A stretch of DNA of 64,000 nucleotides, from positions 302,692-366,691 of the forward strand of contig NZ_QXXA01000004.1 in NCBI RefSeq assembly GCF_009911265.1, given 5' to 3'. The notes under the pieces are model-generated. The model ran no database searches. It was not told where the DNA came from and saw nothing but the letters and a program-made list of their open reading frames with translations. The position numbers were made by a program, and so were the translations under genes. This document shows, piece by piece, positions 27,040 through 36,058 of this stretch. The stretch is from Senegalia massiliensis. Lineage in GTDB: Bacteria > Bacillota > Clostridia > Tissierellales > SIT17. How positions within the stretch are numbered: position 1 is the first letter of the stretch; each line of letters opens with the position of its first letter.

Positions 27040-27840
27040 GAAAAAGTTATATTTCATGCTTTTAGCTGTTGATTCATTTTTTACAGCTAGAATTTGACTC
27101 ATTATAGAGAAAGCAATTTCTTCTGGGGTTTCTCCCCCAAGATCCAACCCTATTGGAGCAAATACTTTTTTTAATCTTTCTCTTTCTATACCTTCTTTAA
27201 CTAAAGTGTCCATCATGTTTTTACATTTTCTTATACTTCCTATCATACCTATATATTTAGCTCCACTATCATAAACTTCTCTCAAGGCCTTTAAATCATC
27301 TTTATGACCTTTACTTACAAGTACGATATATGAATTATCAGATATTGGGTAATTGTTTAATTCTTCTGTTATATCCCCGGTTTTAAGTTCTACGCTATCT
27401 GGAAAAATATCACTTTCTATTATTTCTTTTCTAGTTTCAAATACTACTGTTTTAAAATCTAGAAATTCACCTAATTTATATAATCTTTGAGCTATATGAC
27501 CTCCACCTACTATAAGTAATGTATCTTTTTTATTAAATACTTTTATAAATATTTCAGCTTGTCCTCCACAAGTCATACCTAATTCACCTTTTTCAGTAAG
27601 TTCATAATTATATTTTTTACTTTCTCCTGTTTCTAAACATTCTTTAGCACGTTTTAATACATCATATTCAATTTTCCCTCCCCCTATTGTGCCTACAATT
27701 GATTCATCTTCTTTTATTACCATCATTGCACCATTTTCTCTAGGGGTTGAACCTTTTGAATCAGTTACTATGGCAAGTGCCACTTTTTTATTCATTTGAA
27801 TTTCTTTTTTAACTTCTTCAATATATTCAATCTCATACAT
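27034..27840 (-). CDS. xdhC: XdhC family molybdenum hydroxylase maturation protein
   Basis: 268 aa. XdhC binds molybdenum cofactor and delivers it in sulfurated form to xanthine dehydrogenase. Visible blocks: AIVTDSKGSTPRENGAMMVI, GTIGGGKIEYDVL, the central TCGGQAEIFI, a Rossmann-like TLLIVGGGHIAQRLYKL, and APIGLDLGGETPEEIAFSI near the C-terminus. Its ribosome binding site lies within the final codons of mocA (3-nt gap). It serves the selenium-dependent hydroxylase encoded in the same island. Confidence 0.93.
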   Translation of the reverse strand: MYEIEYIEEVKKEIQMNKKVALAIVTDSKGSTPRENGAMMVIKEDESIVGTIGGGKIEYDVLKRAKECLETGESKKYNYELTEKGELGMTCGGQAEIFIKVFNKKDTLLIVGGGHIAQRLYKLGEFLDFKTVVFETRKEIIESDIFPDSVELKTGDITEELNNYPISDNSYIVLVSKGHKDDLKALREVYDSGAKYIGMIGSIRKCKNMMDTLVKEGIERERLKKVFAPIGLDLGGETPEEIAFSIMSQILAVKNESTAKSMKYNFFK

Positions 27841-27843
27841 TTT

Positions 27844-28425
27844 TTATTCTCCTCTATCTATTATTTTTTTATAATCTTCAATTGTATCTATGTCTATACC
27901 TAAATATTTATCGTGAATTTTTATGTAATTTACAATATCAAGGTTGTTTTTTATGACTTCTCTCCCTCCTATATCTCCATTAATCAATAATAACTCTTTT
28001 TTCAACAAAGCTGGAAATATAATGGGGTTTCCTCTTTTGCCATTATAAAGAGGAATTATTATCTCTTCTCTCCTTTTCTTAAATTCAGTTATAATCTTAT
28101 TTATAACTCCTATTGATAAAAAAGGTTGATCTCCTACAAAAAATATGAACCCTTTTGTCCTTTCATCTGCTGATTTTATTCCTAACTTTATAGATTCACT
28201 TTGTCCTTTTTTTGCATTATTATTATATATTGAAATAATACCTTGATTTTTAGCAATATCTTTTATTCTCTTATCTCTATAAACTATAATTATATTATCT
28301 ATTTTAGACCCTTTAACTATTTTTATTGTTCTCTCTATTAAAGTTTGAGAGTTTACCTTTAAAAATAATTTATCACTACCCATTCTCTCTGAAAATCCTG
28401 ATGCCATTATTATTGCTGTTATCAT
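27844..28425 (-). CDS. mocA: Molybdenum cofactor nucleotidyltransferase (MocA-like)
   Basis: 193 aa. NTP-transferase fold with IIMASGFSERMGSDKL (nucleotide-binding P-loop), FFVGDQPFLS (metal-binding Asp) and GKRGNPIIFPALL. By family it transfers CMP to molybdenum cofactor, making the cytosine dinucleotide form used by xanthine dehydrogenase-family enzymes. It overlaps yqeC by 4 nt and abuts xdhC. Confidence 0.88.
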   Translation of the reverse strand: MITAIIMASGFSERMGSDKLFLKVNSQTLIERTIKIVKGSKIDNIIIVYRDKRIKDIAKNQGIISIYNNNAKKGQSESIKLGIKSADERTKGFIFFVGDQPFLSIGVINKIITEFKKRREEIIIPLYNGKRGNPIIFPALLKKELLLINGDIGGREVIKNNLDIVNYIKIHDKYLGIDIDTIEDYKKIIDRGE

Positions 28426-29171
28426 AGTTCACACCTTCTACAATACTTATTGTAAATGCTTGTTACGAACATATACTTTAAATCTATAGTTTCTTTATTT
28501 ATACTTCTTGATAATTTACATCCTTTTATTTGAAGTTCTTTGTCATCAGCTTTATTTAGTATAAGTATTTTTTCTGTATTCTCAGGACTATTTTTAAATA
28601 ATCCATCTTTAGATATTACTAATTTTTTTATTGAATTATTACTTATAATTTCACCTATTTTGGTACCTGTTACAGATGAAAACTCATCTACTCTATGGAC
28701 ATTTTTATTATTTAATAGCATTCCTATAGCATCTATTCCTATAATTCCTATTACCTTTGTAGTTTTACTTGGAATTAATGGTTCATGATAATTAGGGGCT
28801 TTTATAGTTTTTCTTTTTGATCCATCTGCTTCTACTATTATTAAATCAAAGATATTTCTTTTAGATATTTCATCTATAAAACTTTTATCTATACCTATTA
28901 ATTTGTTTTCTGTTGATACATATTCTCCTATGATTGTAATAGTTCCATTTTTTATTTTAGTTATATCTATACTTTCTTTATTTAGTAAAAATATATTATC
29001 TATAAAATTTTCTGTTGGATAGTATATTTTAGTAGTTGTGGTTAAAAGTATCTTTAGATTTTTATTTTTACATTCTTTTGCTATTTCATACATAACTGAA
29101 GTTTTTCCTCCAGCTCCTACTATAGATATTAAATCTTTCTTTTTTATATTTAATCTATCACTTAATCTCAT
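28422..29171 (-). CDS. yqeC: YqeC, selenium-dependent hydroxylase accessory protein
   Basis: 249 aa. P-loop ISIVGAGGKTSVMYEIA near the N-terminus, then LLTTTTKIYYP, DLIIVEADGSKRKTIKAP and NKADD. It is recognised as the putative YqeC accessory protein that co-occurs with selenium-dependent molybdenum hydroxylases. Biochemical role is not established; probably a nucleotide-dependent step in loading selenium. It overlaps yqeB by 14 nt and mocA by 4 nt. Confidence 0.9.
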   Translation of the reverse strand: MRLSDRLNIKKKDLISIVGAGGKTSVMYEIAKECKNKNLKILLTTTTKIYYPTENFIDNIFLLNKESIDITKIKNGTITIIGEYVSTENKLIGIDKSFIDEISKRNIFDLIIVEADGSKRKTIKAPNYHEPLIPSKTTKVIGIIGIDAIGMLLNNKNVHRVDEFSSVTGTKIGEIISNNSIKKLVISKDGLFKNSPENTEKILILNKADDKELQIKGCKLSRSINKETIDLKYMFVTSIYNKYCRRCEL

Positions 29172-29964
29172 TATTGTTTTTCCTATATAAATTATACATT
29201 ATAGCTTCTAATACTCCTCCTGCTACTGCACGTGCTTTATCTGATATTTGGTAACAATATTTTTCTTCGCCTCTTGGATCTACATCCCCTATTTTCATAC
29301 CTTCATACACATAATAATTATCTCTAATCATACCTCTAATTACTCCTGATATTTTTGTCTCTACTTGACATTCACATATAGTAGCTACTACATCTCCTTT
29401 TTCAACTAAAGTTCCTATATCTTTTAATACTTTTATATTTCCATCAGATTTTGCTCTAAGTACTCTTTCCTCTGTAAAACCTCCAATGTTGCCAGGAATT
29501 CCCGTATTTGGTTCAGGTGTTCCTTTATAAATTACTTTTCCTAGCATATGACCTCTTTTAGTTTCTACTACTGTTTCCACATCTTCACCTGCTGAAAATC
29601 CAGGTCCTACACCTATTACTATATCAGCCATATCTTTATATGTCCCTATATTCTTTTTTGCAAGTATTCCATCTACTATTATTTTAGGTTTAAATTGTTC
29701 TATATATTTTCCATCAGGGTCTATCATTACTGGAACTATTCCTTTTTTAATTAAGCTTAAAGATTTATATTTTGAATCTGATAATTTTGCAGTTAAATTT
29801 TCTATAGTAATTTCGTCTTCATATACAGCTTCTGAAAAAGAAACTTTCCTTCTAACCATAGATGGATTTTCTTTTTCTAAAAATATAACATCAAAACCAC
29901 TCATATATAATCTATGTCCTATTCCTGTAGCTATATCTCCCGCACCTCTTATTATTACTAGCAT
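29158..29964 (-). CDS. yqeB: YqeB, selenium-dependent molybdenum hydroxylase system protein
   Basis: 268 aa from the ATG at 29964, 8 nt after AAAGGG; an in-frame GTG at 29973 lies inside the binding site. Begins with a nucleotide-binding LVIIRGAGDIATGIGHRLYMSGF, then PSMVRRKVSFSEAVYE, VIGVGPGFSAGEDVETVVETKRGH and a biotinyl-like hairpin (SDGNIKVLKDIGTLVEKGDVVA). Members are markers for the labile selenium cofactor of hydroxylases. First gene of yqeB-yqeC-mocA-xdhC. Confidence 0.92.
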   Translation of the reverse strand: MLVIIRGAGDIATGIGHRLYMSGFDVIFLEKENPSMVRRKVSFSEAVYEDEITIENLTAKLSDSKYKSLSLIKKGIVPVMIDPDGKYIEQFKPKIIVDGILAKKNIGTYKDMADIVIGVGPGFSAGEDVETVVETKRGHMLGKVIYKGTPEPNTGIPGNIGGFTEERVLRAKSDGNIKVLKDIGTLVEKGDVVATICECQVETKISGVIRGMIRDNYYVYEGMKIGDVDPRGEEKYCYQISDKARAVAGGVLEAIMYNLYRKNNNEIK

Positions 29965-30015
29965 ACATTTCACCCTTTCGCTATATTTCTATCTACATAA
30001 CGACTTTTAAAAAAA

Positions 30016-30351
30016 TTAAATTATATTATTAAAATGTTTTTCAAATAACCTATTCATTTCCATATCTAATTCTTCTATAAAATTTTCATATGAACATATC
30101 ATTTTTTTTGCATTTTCAGTTAGACTACAACCTCCACCAGACTTTCCACCTATTGTTCTATCTAATAATTTAAATCCCAATTCATCTTCAATCTTTTTTA
30201 TTATTTTGAAACCTTTACTATAACTCATATTTAAATTTTTACAAGCCATATTTATTGACCCTAATTTATTTATTTGTATAAGTAATTCATAAGGACCTTT
30301 ACCAAAGGCTTTATTTTCATTTTCTATCCATACTCTATATCCTACCTTCAA
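30016..30351 (-). CDS. ModE-like winged-helix DNA-binding protein
   Basis: 111 aa from a TTG. Matches the N-terminal DNA-binding domain of ModE (LysR-type winged helix): GKGPYELLIQINKLGSINMACKNLNMSYSKGFKII, then RTIGGKSGGGCSLTENAKKMI. The molbindin domains of full ModE are absent, as in many anaerobes, so molybdate sensing must differ. It lies between the purine permease and yqeB and probably regulates molybdenum or hydroxylase genes; no operator is proposed. Confidence 0.85.
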   Translation of the reverse strand: MKVGYRVWIENENKAFGKGPYELLIQINKLGSINMACKNLNMSYSKGFKIIKKIEDELGFKLLDRTIGGKSGGGCSLTENAKKMICSYENFIEELDMEMNRLFEKHFNNII

Positions 30352-30376
30352 AACAATATCCCCCTATTAAATAAAA

Positions 30377-30423
30377 ATACATAGTTATAGTATATCATAA
30401 AGCACCATACTATAACTATGTAT
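30377..30423 (-). terminator. Intrinsic terminator after the purine permease
   Basis: Arms of 17 nt (30377-30393 and 30407-30423) pair perfectly across a 13-nt loop, followed on the minus strand by TTTTATTTAA. It lies between the permease and the ModE-like gene. Confidence 0.8.
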
Positions 30424-30440
30424 ACAAACTCAAACTACTC

Positions 30441-31820
30441 TTAGCCTATTTTTTCTTTATCAGCTATTTCTTGTCTTTCTTTCTTTTCTTCATCAATAGT
30501 TTTCTTTGGCACTATAATATTTAAGAAAAACACTACTATAGCTGCAATTATAACTGGTGAAGATGTAAATATTTCCGTTACCCATTCTGGAAATTGTTCT
30601 AAAGCTCCTGGTACAGTTGTGATTCCCATCCCAAGGGCTATTGCAAGACCAACTATTGAAACATTTCGAGTTGACATTTCATCTTGAGTTATAAGCTTTA
30701 TACCTGTCATAGTAATCATAGCAAATACTGATATTGTAGCACCACCTAATACTGATTGAGGTATTGTGGTCATAATTGCTCCAATTTTTGGTATGAATCC
30801 TGCTAAAAGTATTGTTCCAGCAGCAAGAAGTAATACAAATTTACTTACAACTTTATTCATAGCAACTATACCTACATTTTGGCTATATGTTGCAGTTGGT
30901 AATCCTCCAAAAAGCGAACCTAATATACTTGCAGTACCATTTCCTATTATACCACCTGATAATTCACTATCTGTTGGTTCTCTATCAAGTCCTCCTGCAG
31001 TTGTAGCTGATAAATCTCCTACTGCCTGAATAGAATTAACTATATACATTATGGACATTGTTATTATTGCTGTAGGATAAAATTTTATTCCAAAATGAAG
31101 AGGTCTTGGAATAGCTATCCATCCTGCATCTCCTACTCCAGAAAAACTTATCATCCCAAGTGCTAATGCTAAAATATATCCTGCTATTATTCCCATTAAT
31201 ACTGATGCTAATTTTGTTATTCCTTTTGTGAAATTATTACATATTAATACCACTACTAATGTTACAATAGCTACAGCCCAATTTTTAAGTGAGCCATAAT
31301 TTGCTGCACCTACTCCACCTGCCATATAATTTATAGCTATTGGATATAGTGATAATCCTATAGTAAGTACTACTGTTCCTGAAACTATAGGAGGGAAAAA
31401 TTTTCTCAAAGGCTTTATAAATATACCTACTATAATAGCAACTATACCACCTACTAATTGTGCTCCTAATACTCCTGCAATTCCATAGTTATTTGCAATT
31501 GATAATACAGTTGGCACATATGCAAAACTAACTCCCATTATAACAGGAAGTCCTGATCCTATTCTAAAATTAGATCTTCCACCTACTGGATAAAGTTGTA
31601 ATAATGTAGCTATTCCTGCTATAAACATTGCAGCTTGAATTAAAAGAGTTGATTCTCCTGTTGAAAGTCCTACTGCTCCTGCTAAAATTATAGCTGGTGT
31701 AATATTTCCTACTAACATTGCTAAAACATGTTGAATCCCAAGTGGTGCTGCTCTTGTAATCGGTGGTCTTCCATATAAATCAAATACTGAATTACTTCTG
31801 GTGCTTTTTCCTTCCATCAT
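30441..31820 (-). CDS. NCS2 family purine (xanthine/urate) permease
   Basis: 459 aa from the ATG at 31820 (31817 also possible; GGGGG precedes both). About 12-14 membrane segments. NCS2 landmarks: GIQHVLAMLVGNITPAIIL near the N-terminus, IGSGLPVIMGVSFAYVPTV, the QAVGDLSATTAGGL motif with the substrate-binding Gln/Glu region, and SLFGGLPTATYSQNVGIVAMNKV. Takes up xanthine, uric acid or related purines with cations. It follows ridA and xdh, so substrate uptake is encoded with degradation. Confidence 0.92.
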   Translation of the reverse strand: MMEGKSTRSNSVFDLYGRPPITRAAPLGIQHVLAMLVGNITPAIILAGAVGLSTGESTLLIQAAMFIAGIATLLQLYPVGGRSNFRIGSGLPVIMGVSFAYVPTVLSIANNYGIAGVLGAQLVGGIVAIIVGIFIKPLRKFFPPIVSGTVVLTIGLSLYPIAINYMAGGVGAANYGSLKNWAVAIVTLVVVLICNNFTKGITKLASVLMGIIAGYILALALGMISFSGVGDAGWIAIPRPLHFGIKFYPTAIITMSIMYIVNSIQAVGDLSATTAGGLDREPTDSELSGGIIGNGTASILGSLFGGLPTATYSQNVGIVAMNKVVSKFVLLLAAGTILLAGFIPKIGAIMTTIPQSVLGGATISVFAMITMTGIKLITQDEMSTRNVSIVGLAIALGMGITTVPGALEQFPEWVTEIFTSSPVIIAAIVVFFLNIIVPKKTIDEEKKERQEIADKEKIG

Positions 31821-31899
31821 ATTACCCCCTAATATTTTCAGTTTAAATTTTAACAAATCACTATAGTATTAATTATCATTAGTGAGAAGATTAAGCCCA

Positions 31900-31921
31900 G
31901 CTAGATGATTAATCATCTAGC
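31900..31921. repeat. Perfect 22-bp inverted repeat between ridA and the permease gene
   Basis: Two 11-nt arms (first GCTAGATGATT) pair without a mismatch, 12 nt beyond the ridA stop codon. No T-run follows on the minus strand, so it is not a standard terminator; it may be an mRNA processing or stability hairpin or a protein-binding site. Confidence 0.6.
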
Positions 31922-31932
31922 TTAGCAATTTA

Positions 31933-32316
31933 TTATTTTAGTTTAGCTATAGCTTCGATTTCAACTTTAGCATCTTTTGGTATTTTTGCTACTTGAACAC
32001 ATGATCTTGCTGGTGGTTCATCACCAAAATATGTGCCATAAACTTCATTTACTGCTGCAAAATCATCTAAGTCTTTTACAAATATTGTAGTTTTAATTAT
32101 GTTTTCCATACTACTTCCTGCTTCTTCTAATATTGCCTTTACACTATCAAGTGATCTAGCAGTAGCTTTTTTAATATCATTAATTAATTCACCTGATTCA
32201 GGATCCATTGGCAATTGTCCTGAAGTAAATACGAACTCTCCTACTTTTATTGCTTGTGAATATGGTCCTATTGCTCCTGGTGCTTTCTTTGTTGATACTA
32301 CTGTTCTTTCTACCAA
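31933..32316 (-). CDS. ridA: RidA family 2-iminopropanoate/2-aminoacrylate deaminase
   Basis: 127 aa from a TTG behind GGAGAG. Typical RidA sequence: KAPGAIGPYSQAIKVGEFVFTSGQ, the catalytic Arg in PPARSCVQVAKIPKDAKVEIEAIA. Hydrolyses reactive enamines and imines released by PLP enzymes. Here its likely source is diaminopropionate ammonia-lyase of the same operon, which makes 2-aminoacrylate. It lies 13 nt after xdh. Confidence 0.95.
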   Translation of the reverse strand: MVERTVVSTKKAPGAIGPYSQAIKVGEFVFTSGQLPMDPESGELINDIKKATARSLDSVKAILEEAGSSMENIIKTTIFVKDLDDFAAVNEVYGTYFGDEPPARSCVQVAKIPKDAKVEIEAIAKLK

Positions 32317-32329
32317 ATTAATCTCTCCT

Positions 32330-34897
32330 TTATTTTTTCTTTTTATTATACGGTGTGTCTTCTAATGGCAATTTCGTTCTAAATTCACCATCATACTTTA
32401 AGTATGCTCCTTGTACCGCTGGAGCTGTAGGTATTGAAGCTATTTCACCAATTCCTTTTGCTCCAAATGCAAGAATTTCATTACTCTTTTCTATTATAAC
32501 AGATTTAATCTCTGGAACAGATGTAGAACGAAATAGTCCTAATTTTCCGAATTTAACTTGAGGTATAGAATCTTTTAATGGATAATCTTCTGTTAATGCA
32601 TATCCAAGGCTCATTACTACTCCACCTTCAATTTGACCTTCTAAATTCTTAGGATTTATCGCTTTTCCTATATCATGTGCTGCCACTACTTTTTTTAATT
32701 TTCCTTCATCATTTAATATAACTAAATGAGCAGCATAGCTATAAGCAACATGACTTACTGGATTATCTTTTTGAGATCCCATAGGATCTGTTATACCTTC
32801 ATATTCACCATAAAAGTCTTCATCTTCTAATTCCTTAAGTAGTTTTACTTCTAATGATTTTTTTAGTTTTAAAGATGCTCTTCTAACTGCCTCACCTGCA
32901 AAAAAAGTTTGACGTGAAGCTGTAGTCATTCCTGAGTTAGGTGTAATAGCTGTATCTGGAGCATCAACAACTACAAGTTCTGGTGAAATATCCACTGTTT
33001 CACATAAAATCTGAGTCATTATAGTTCCAAGCCCTTGTCCTATACAAACTGCGCCTACTCTTATGTGTATTTTACCATTTACCACTGATAGTCTACATCT
33101 GCCTATATCAGGTACACCAACTCCAAGACCAGTATTTTTTATTCCTGATGCTATGCCTACATAAGTATTATTATCATATTCTTCTTTAAGTGATTCTAAA
33201 CATTCTACCATTGCTGTAGTTTCATCTGCAATTTGTCCATTCGGTAATATATCACCTGGTTTTATAGCATTTCTATATCTTATTTCCCAAGCAGATAATC
33301 CTGCTTTTTGTGCTAAAAGATTAATATTACACTCTGTTGCAAATATTGTCTGAGTTACTCCAAATCCTCTATATGCACCTGCTGGAGGATTGTTAGTATA
33401 AACAGCTATTCCTTCTATATCTACATTTTGATAATTATATGGACCTGCTGCGTGAGTACAAGCTCTTTGAAGGACTGGTCCACCTAATGATGCATATGCA
33501 CCTGTGTCAGCTATTATTCTAGCTTTCATTGCTGTAAGTTTTCCACTTTCATCACATGCTGTAGTAAATTCCATTTCCATTGGATGTCTCTTTGGATGAA
33601 TTACTAAACTTTCAGCTCTTGTAAGAGTAACTTTCACTGGTTTTTTAGTATCCCAAGCAAGAAGTGCTGCATGATGCTGAACACTCATATCCTCTTTACC
33701 TCCAAAACCTCCCCCTACAAGTTTACATATTGCTCTTACTCTTTTAGGTTCAACTCCTAACAACTCTGAACATTCTGACTGAACTGCATATACTCCTTGA
33801 CAACTAGTATATATAGTTACTCCATCATTTTCTGGAACTGCTAATCCGCTTTCAGGCTCTAAAAAAGCATGTTCAGTAAAAGGTGTAGAATAATGATTTG
33901 TAACTACATATTTTGAGTTTTTAATCACTTCATCAACATTACCTTTTTTAAGAAATTGTTTTGATAATATATTACCCTTTTCATGAATTTTTGGAGAATC
34001 TTCCTTCATAGCAATCTCAGGTTTAGATAGTGGAACTAATTCTTCATACTCAACTTCTATTAAGTTTAATATTTCATCAAGAGATTCTTTAGTATTAGAT
34101 GCTACTAATGCAATTCCATCTCCTAAGTATCTTGTTTCTTCTCCTATATCTATAAGAGCAGGCCAATCTTTTTTAAGGTGTCCTATATATCTTTCCCCTG
34201 GTATATCTTTTGCTGTGAGCACTGTTTCACAATCCTTATGCTCTAATGCTTTTTCTATATTAATACTTTTAATTAGAGCACGAGGATATTTAGTTCTTAG
34301 TGCTTTACCATATATCATTCCTTCTATTTTCATATCATCTACATATTCCCCTGTACCAAGTACTTTTTCATCATTATCTATTCTTTTCATTCTATCTCCA
34401 ACATTCCCTTTAGACTTTTCGTCTTTTGGAATATTACCTTCTCTAAGTGCTTTTGCTGCAAGTGCTATAGCTTTTTCAATTTTTACATATCCAGTACACC
34501 TACATAAATTGCCTACTATAGCTTTTTTAATATCATTTGATGATGGATTAGAGTTTTTATCTATTAAAGCTTTAGCTGATATAACCATACCCGGTATACA
34601 GTAACCACATTGAACTGCTCCAGCTTTTCCAAATGCCCAAGTATATATTTCTTTTTCTATATCTGTGAGTCCTTCAACTGTTGTTATTTTTTTACCATCA
34701 ATTTTAGAAATAGTTAAGATACATGCTTTCATTTTCTTACCATCTACTAATATTGTACATGCACCACATACCCCTTCACCATTACATCCATTTTTTACTG
34801 ATGTTAAATCCGTATCATCTCTTAGATATTCTAATAATCTCTTATCCTTTTCAACCTCTATTTTTTTTCCATTTAATATAAAGCTATACATATTCAT
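32330..34897 (-). CDS. Selenium-dependent xanthine dehydrogenase
   Basis: 855 aa. Oxidises purines such as xanthine, hypoxanthine or related heterocycles. Two [2Fe-2S] clusters at the N-terminus: Cys38, Cys44, Cys47, Cys59, then Cys97, Cys100 (QCGYC), Cys132 and Cys134 (CRC). The molybdopterin domains follow with LVGGGFGGKEDM, NNPPAGAYRGFGVTQ, GMTTASRQTFFAGEAV and the active-site Glu in AKGIGEIAS near the C-terminus. The fused layout without a FAD domain matches the selenium-dependent xanthine dehydrogenase family. The selenium is a labile cofactor, not selenocysteine, and would be supplied with help from YqeB/YqeC. Its NAD-linked or ferredoxin-linked partner is not adjacent. Confidence 0.92.
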   Translation of the reverse strand: MNMYSFILNGKKIEVEKDKRLLEYLRDDTDLTSVKNGCNGEGVCGACTILVDGKKMKACILTISKIDGKKITTVEGLTDIEKEIYTWAFGKAGAVQCGYCIPGMVISAKALIDKNSNPSSNDIKKAIVGNLCRCTGYVKIEKAIALAAKALREGNIPKDEKSKGNVGDRMKRIDNDEKVLGTGEYVDDMKIEGMIYGKALRTKYPRALIKSINIEKALEHKDCETVLTAKDIPGERYIGHLKKDWPALIDIGEETRYLGDGIALVASNTKESLDEILNLIEVEYEELVPLSKPEIAMKEDSPKIHEKGNILSKQFLKKGNVDEVIKNSKYVVTNHYSTPFTEHAFLEPESGLAVPENDGVTIYTSCQGVYAVQSECSELLGVEPKRVRAICKLVGGGFGGKEDMSVQHHAALLAWDTKKPVKVTLTRAESLVIHPKRHPMEMEFTTACDESGKLTAMKARIIADTGAYASLGGPVLQRACTHAAGPYNYQNVDIEGIAVYTNNPPAGAYRGFGVTQTIFATECNINLLAQKAGLSAWEIRYRNAIKPGDILPNGQIADETTAMVECLESLKEEYDNNTYVGIASGIKNTGLGVGVPDIGRCRLSVVNGKIHIRVGAVCIGQGLGTIMTQILCETVDISPELVVVDAPDTAITPNSGMTTASRQTFFAGEAVRRASLKLKKSLEVKLLKELEDEDFYGEYEGITDPMGSQKDNPVSHVAYSYAAHLVILNDEGKLKKVVAAHDIGKAINPKNLEGQIEGGVVMSLGYALTEDYPLKDSIPQVKFGKLGLFRSTSVPEIKSVIIEKSNEILAFGAKGIGEIASIPTAPAVQGAYLKYDGEFRTKLPLEDTPYNKKKK

Positions 34898-34922
34898 TCA
34901 CATCCCCTATGAGAGTTTTACT

Positions 34923-36011
34923 CTATTTATAAGGTATACTTAGAGCATTTGTAGGACATACTGTTACACACAATCCACAACCAAAACATTTATCTACATC
35001 TATTTTCCACTCATCTTCAACCTTTATTGCATCATATGGGCAAACCCTTTCACATATTCCACATAATATACATTTATCACCATCAATCGATGGAGGTATA
35101 ACATGCTCTCTATAATTTCTTTCCTCTATCTTTTTATGTGTTAATCCTTTTATCTCTTCTATATCTTTATAGCCTTTTTCATCTAAAAAATCATTTAATT
35201 CTTTAACTATTTTTCCATATATGTCCGGTCCCTTTAATATAGCTTCTGTACAAACTTGAACTGCTGATGCCCCTGCCATAAACATCTCTGCTACTTCTCT
35301 TCCATTAGTAACACCACCTACACCAATAATAGGAATATTTACAGATTTTGAAGCATCATATATACATCTAACAGCTAAAGGATGAATTGGAGATCCTGAT
35401 AACCAACCATATCCTGTTTTACTACCCATTATAGGAAGCCCTGTGTCAGTATCTATAGTCATAACTGGCCCAAAAGAATTAATCATTACAAGTCCATCAG
35501 CTCCTGCTTCTTCTAAAGCTTTAGCTATGGTTTGAATATCAGTATGAGGACTCATTTTAACAAATACAGGTACATCTAAAAATCTTTTTGCTGCCTTCAT
35601 AGCATTTACTATAGGGGTTACATCCGTTCCTACATAATGTGTAGATAGCTCTACTGCATCTGCATAAGGCTTTACCATTGGAGCTAATTTTTCTATTTGC
35701 TGTGCAGTATAACCCATACCTATAATAACTGGTAATCCAGTTTCTTTTGCTATTTTATATTCTGTTTCTAACCATTCTTCAACTGAGTGCTCTGACCATA
35801 ATTCTGTATTTAAAAATCCACTTTTAGTATTTCCCATACAAGGCCTTGGTATATCTGCTGGCTTTACTGAAATAGTTTTTGTGACAATACCACCTGCACC
35901 ACCATCTGCTGCTTTTTTGCAATAATCACCATTTCTCGCACCTGGACCTGCTGCCGTCATCACTGGATTTGGAAATTCTATACCACAAATATTTACACTT
36001 AATTTTGCCAT
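34923..36011 (-). CDS. PreA-like dihydropyrimidine dehydrogenase/dihydroorotate dehydrogenase with 2x[4Fe-4S]
   Basis: 362 aa. FMN-binding TIM barrel of the dihydroorotate dehydrogenase family (NPVMTAAGPGARNGDYC, VFVKMSPHTDIQ, IPIIGVGGVTNGREVAEMFMAGASAVQV), followed by a C-terminal ferredoxin domain with CILCGICERVCP and CFGCGLCVTVCP. PreA-type enzymes reduce or oxidise pyrimidine-like rings with electrons from a PreT/NfnB-like partner. Between xdh and dihydropyrimidinase it is the obvious candidate for reducing an oxidised purine or hydantoin-like ring before hydrolysis. No PreT or YgfK partner lies next to it. Confidence 0.9.
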   Translation of the reverse strand: MAKLSVNICGIEFPNPVMTAAGPGARNGDYCKKAADGGAGGIVTKTISVKPADIPRPCMGNTKSGFLNTELWSEHSVEEWLETEYKIAKETGLPVIIGMGYTAQQIEKLAPMVKPYADAVELSTHYVGTDVTPIVNAMKAAKRFLDVPVFVKMSPHTDIQTIAKALEEAGADGLVMINSFGPVMTIDTDTGLPIMGSKTGYGWLSGSPIHPLAVRCIYDASKSVNIPIIGVGGVTNGREVAEMFMAGASAVQVCTEAILKGPDIYGKIVKELNDFLDEKGYKDIEEIKGLTHKKIEERNYREHVIPPSIDGDKCILCGICERVCPYDAIKVEDEWKIDVDKCFGCGLCVTVCPTNALSIPYK

Positions 36012-36058
36012 AATATACTACACCTTCCTTTTGAGTGATAGTTTAAAACTATATTAAA

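Noticed and set aside
32330..34897. Selenocysteine in xanthine dehydrogenase
   Set aside because: The frame is uninterrupted. In this family selenium is a labile cofactor placed by accessory proteins, not encoded by UGA.
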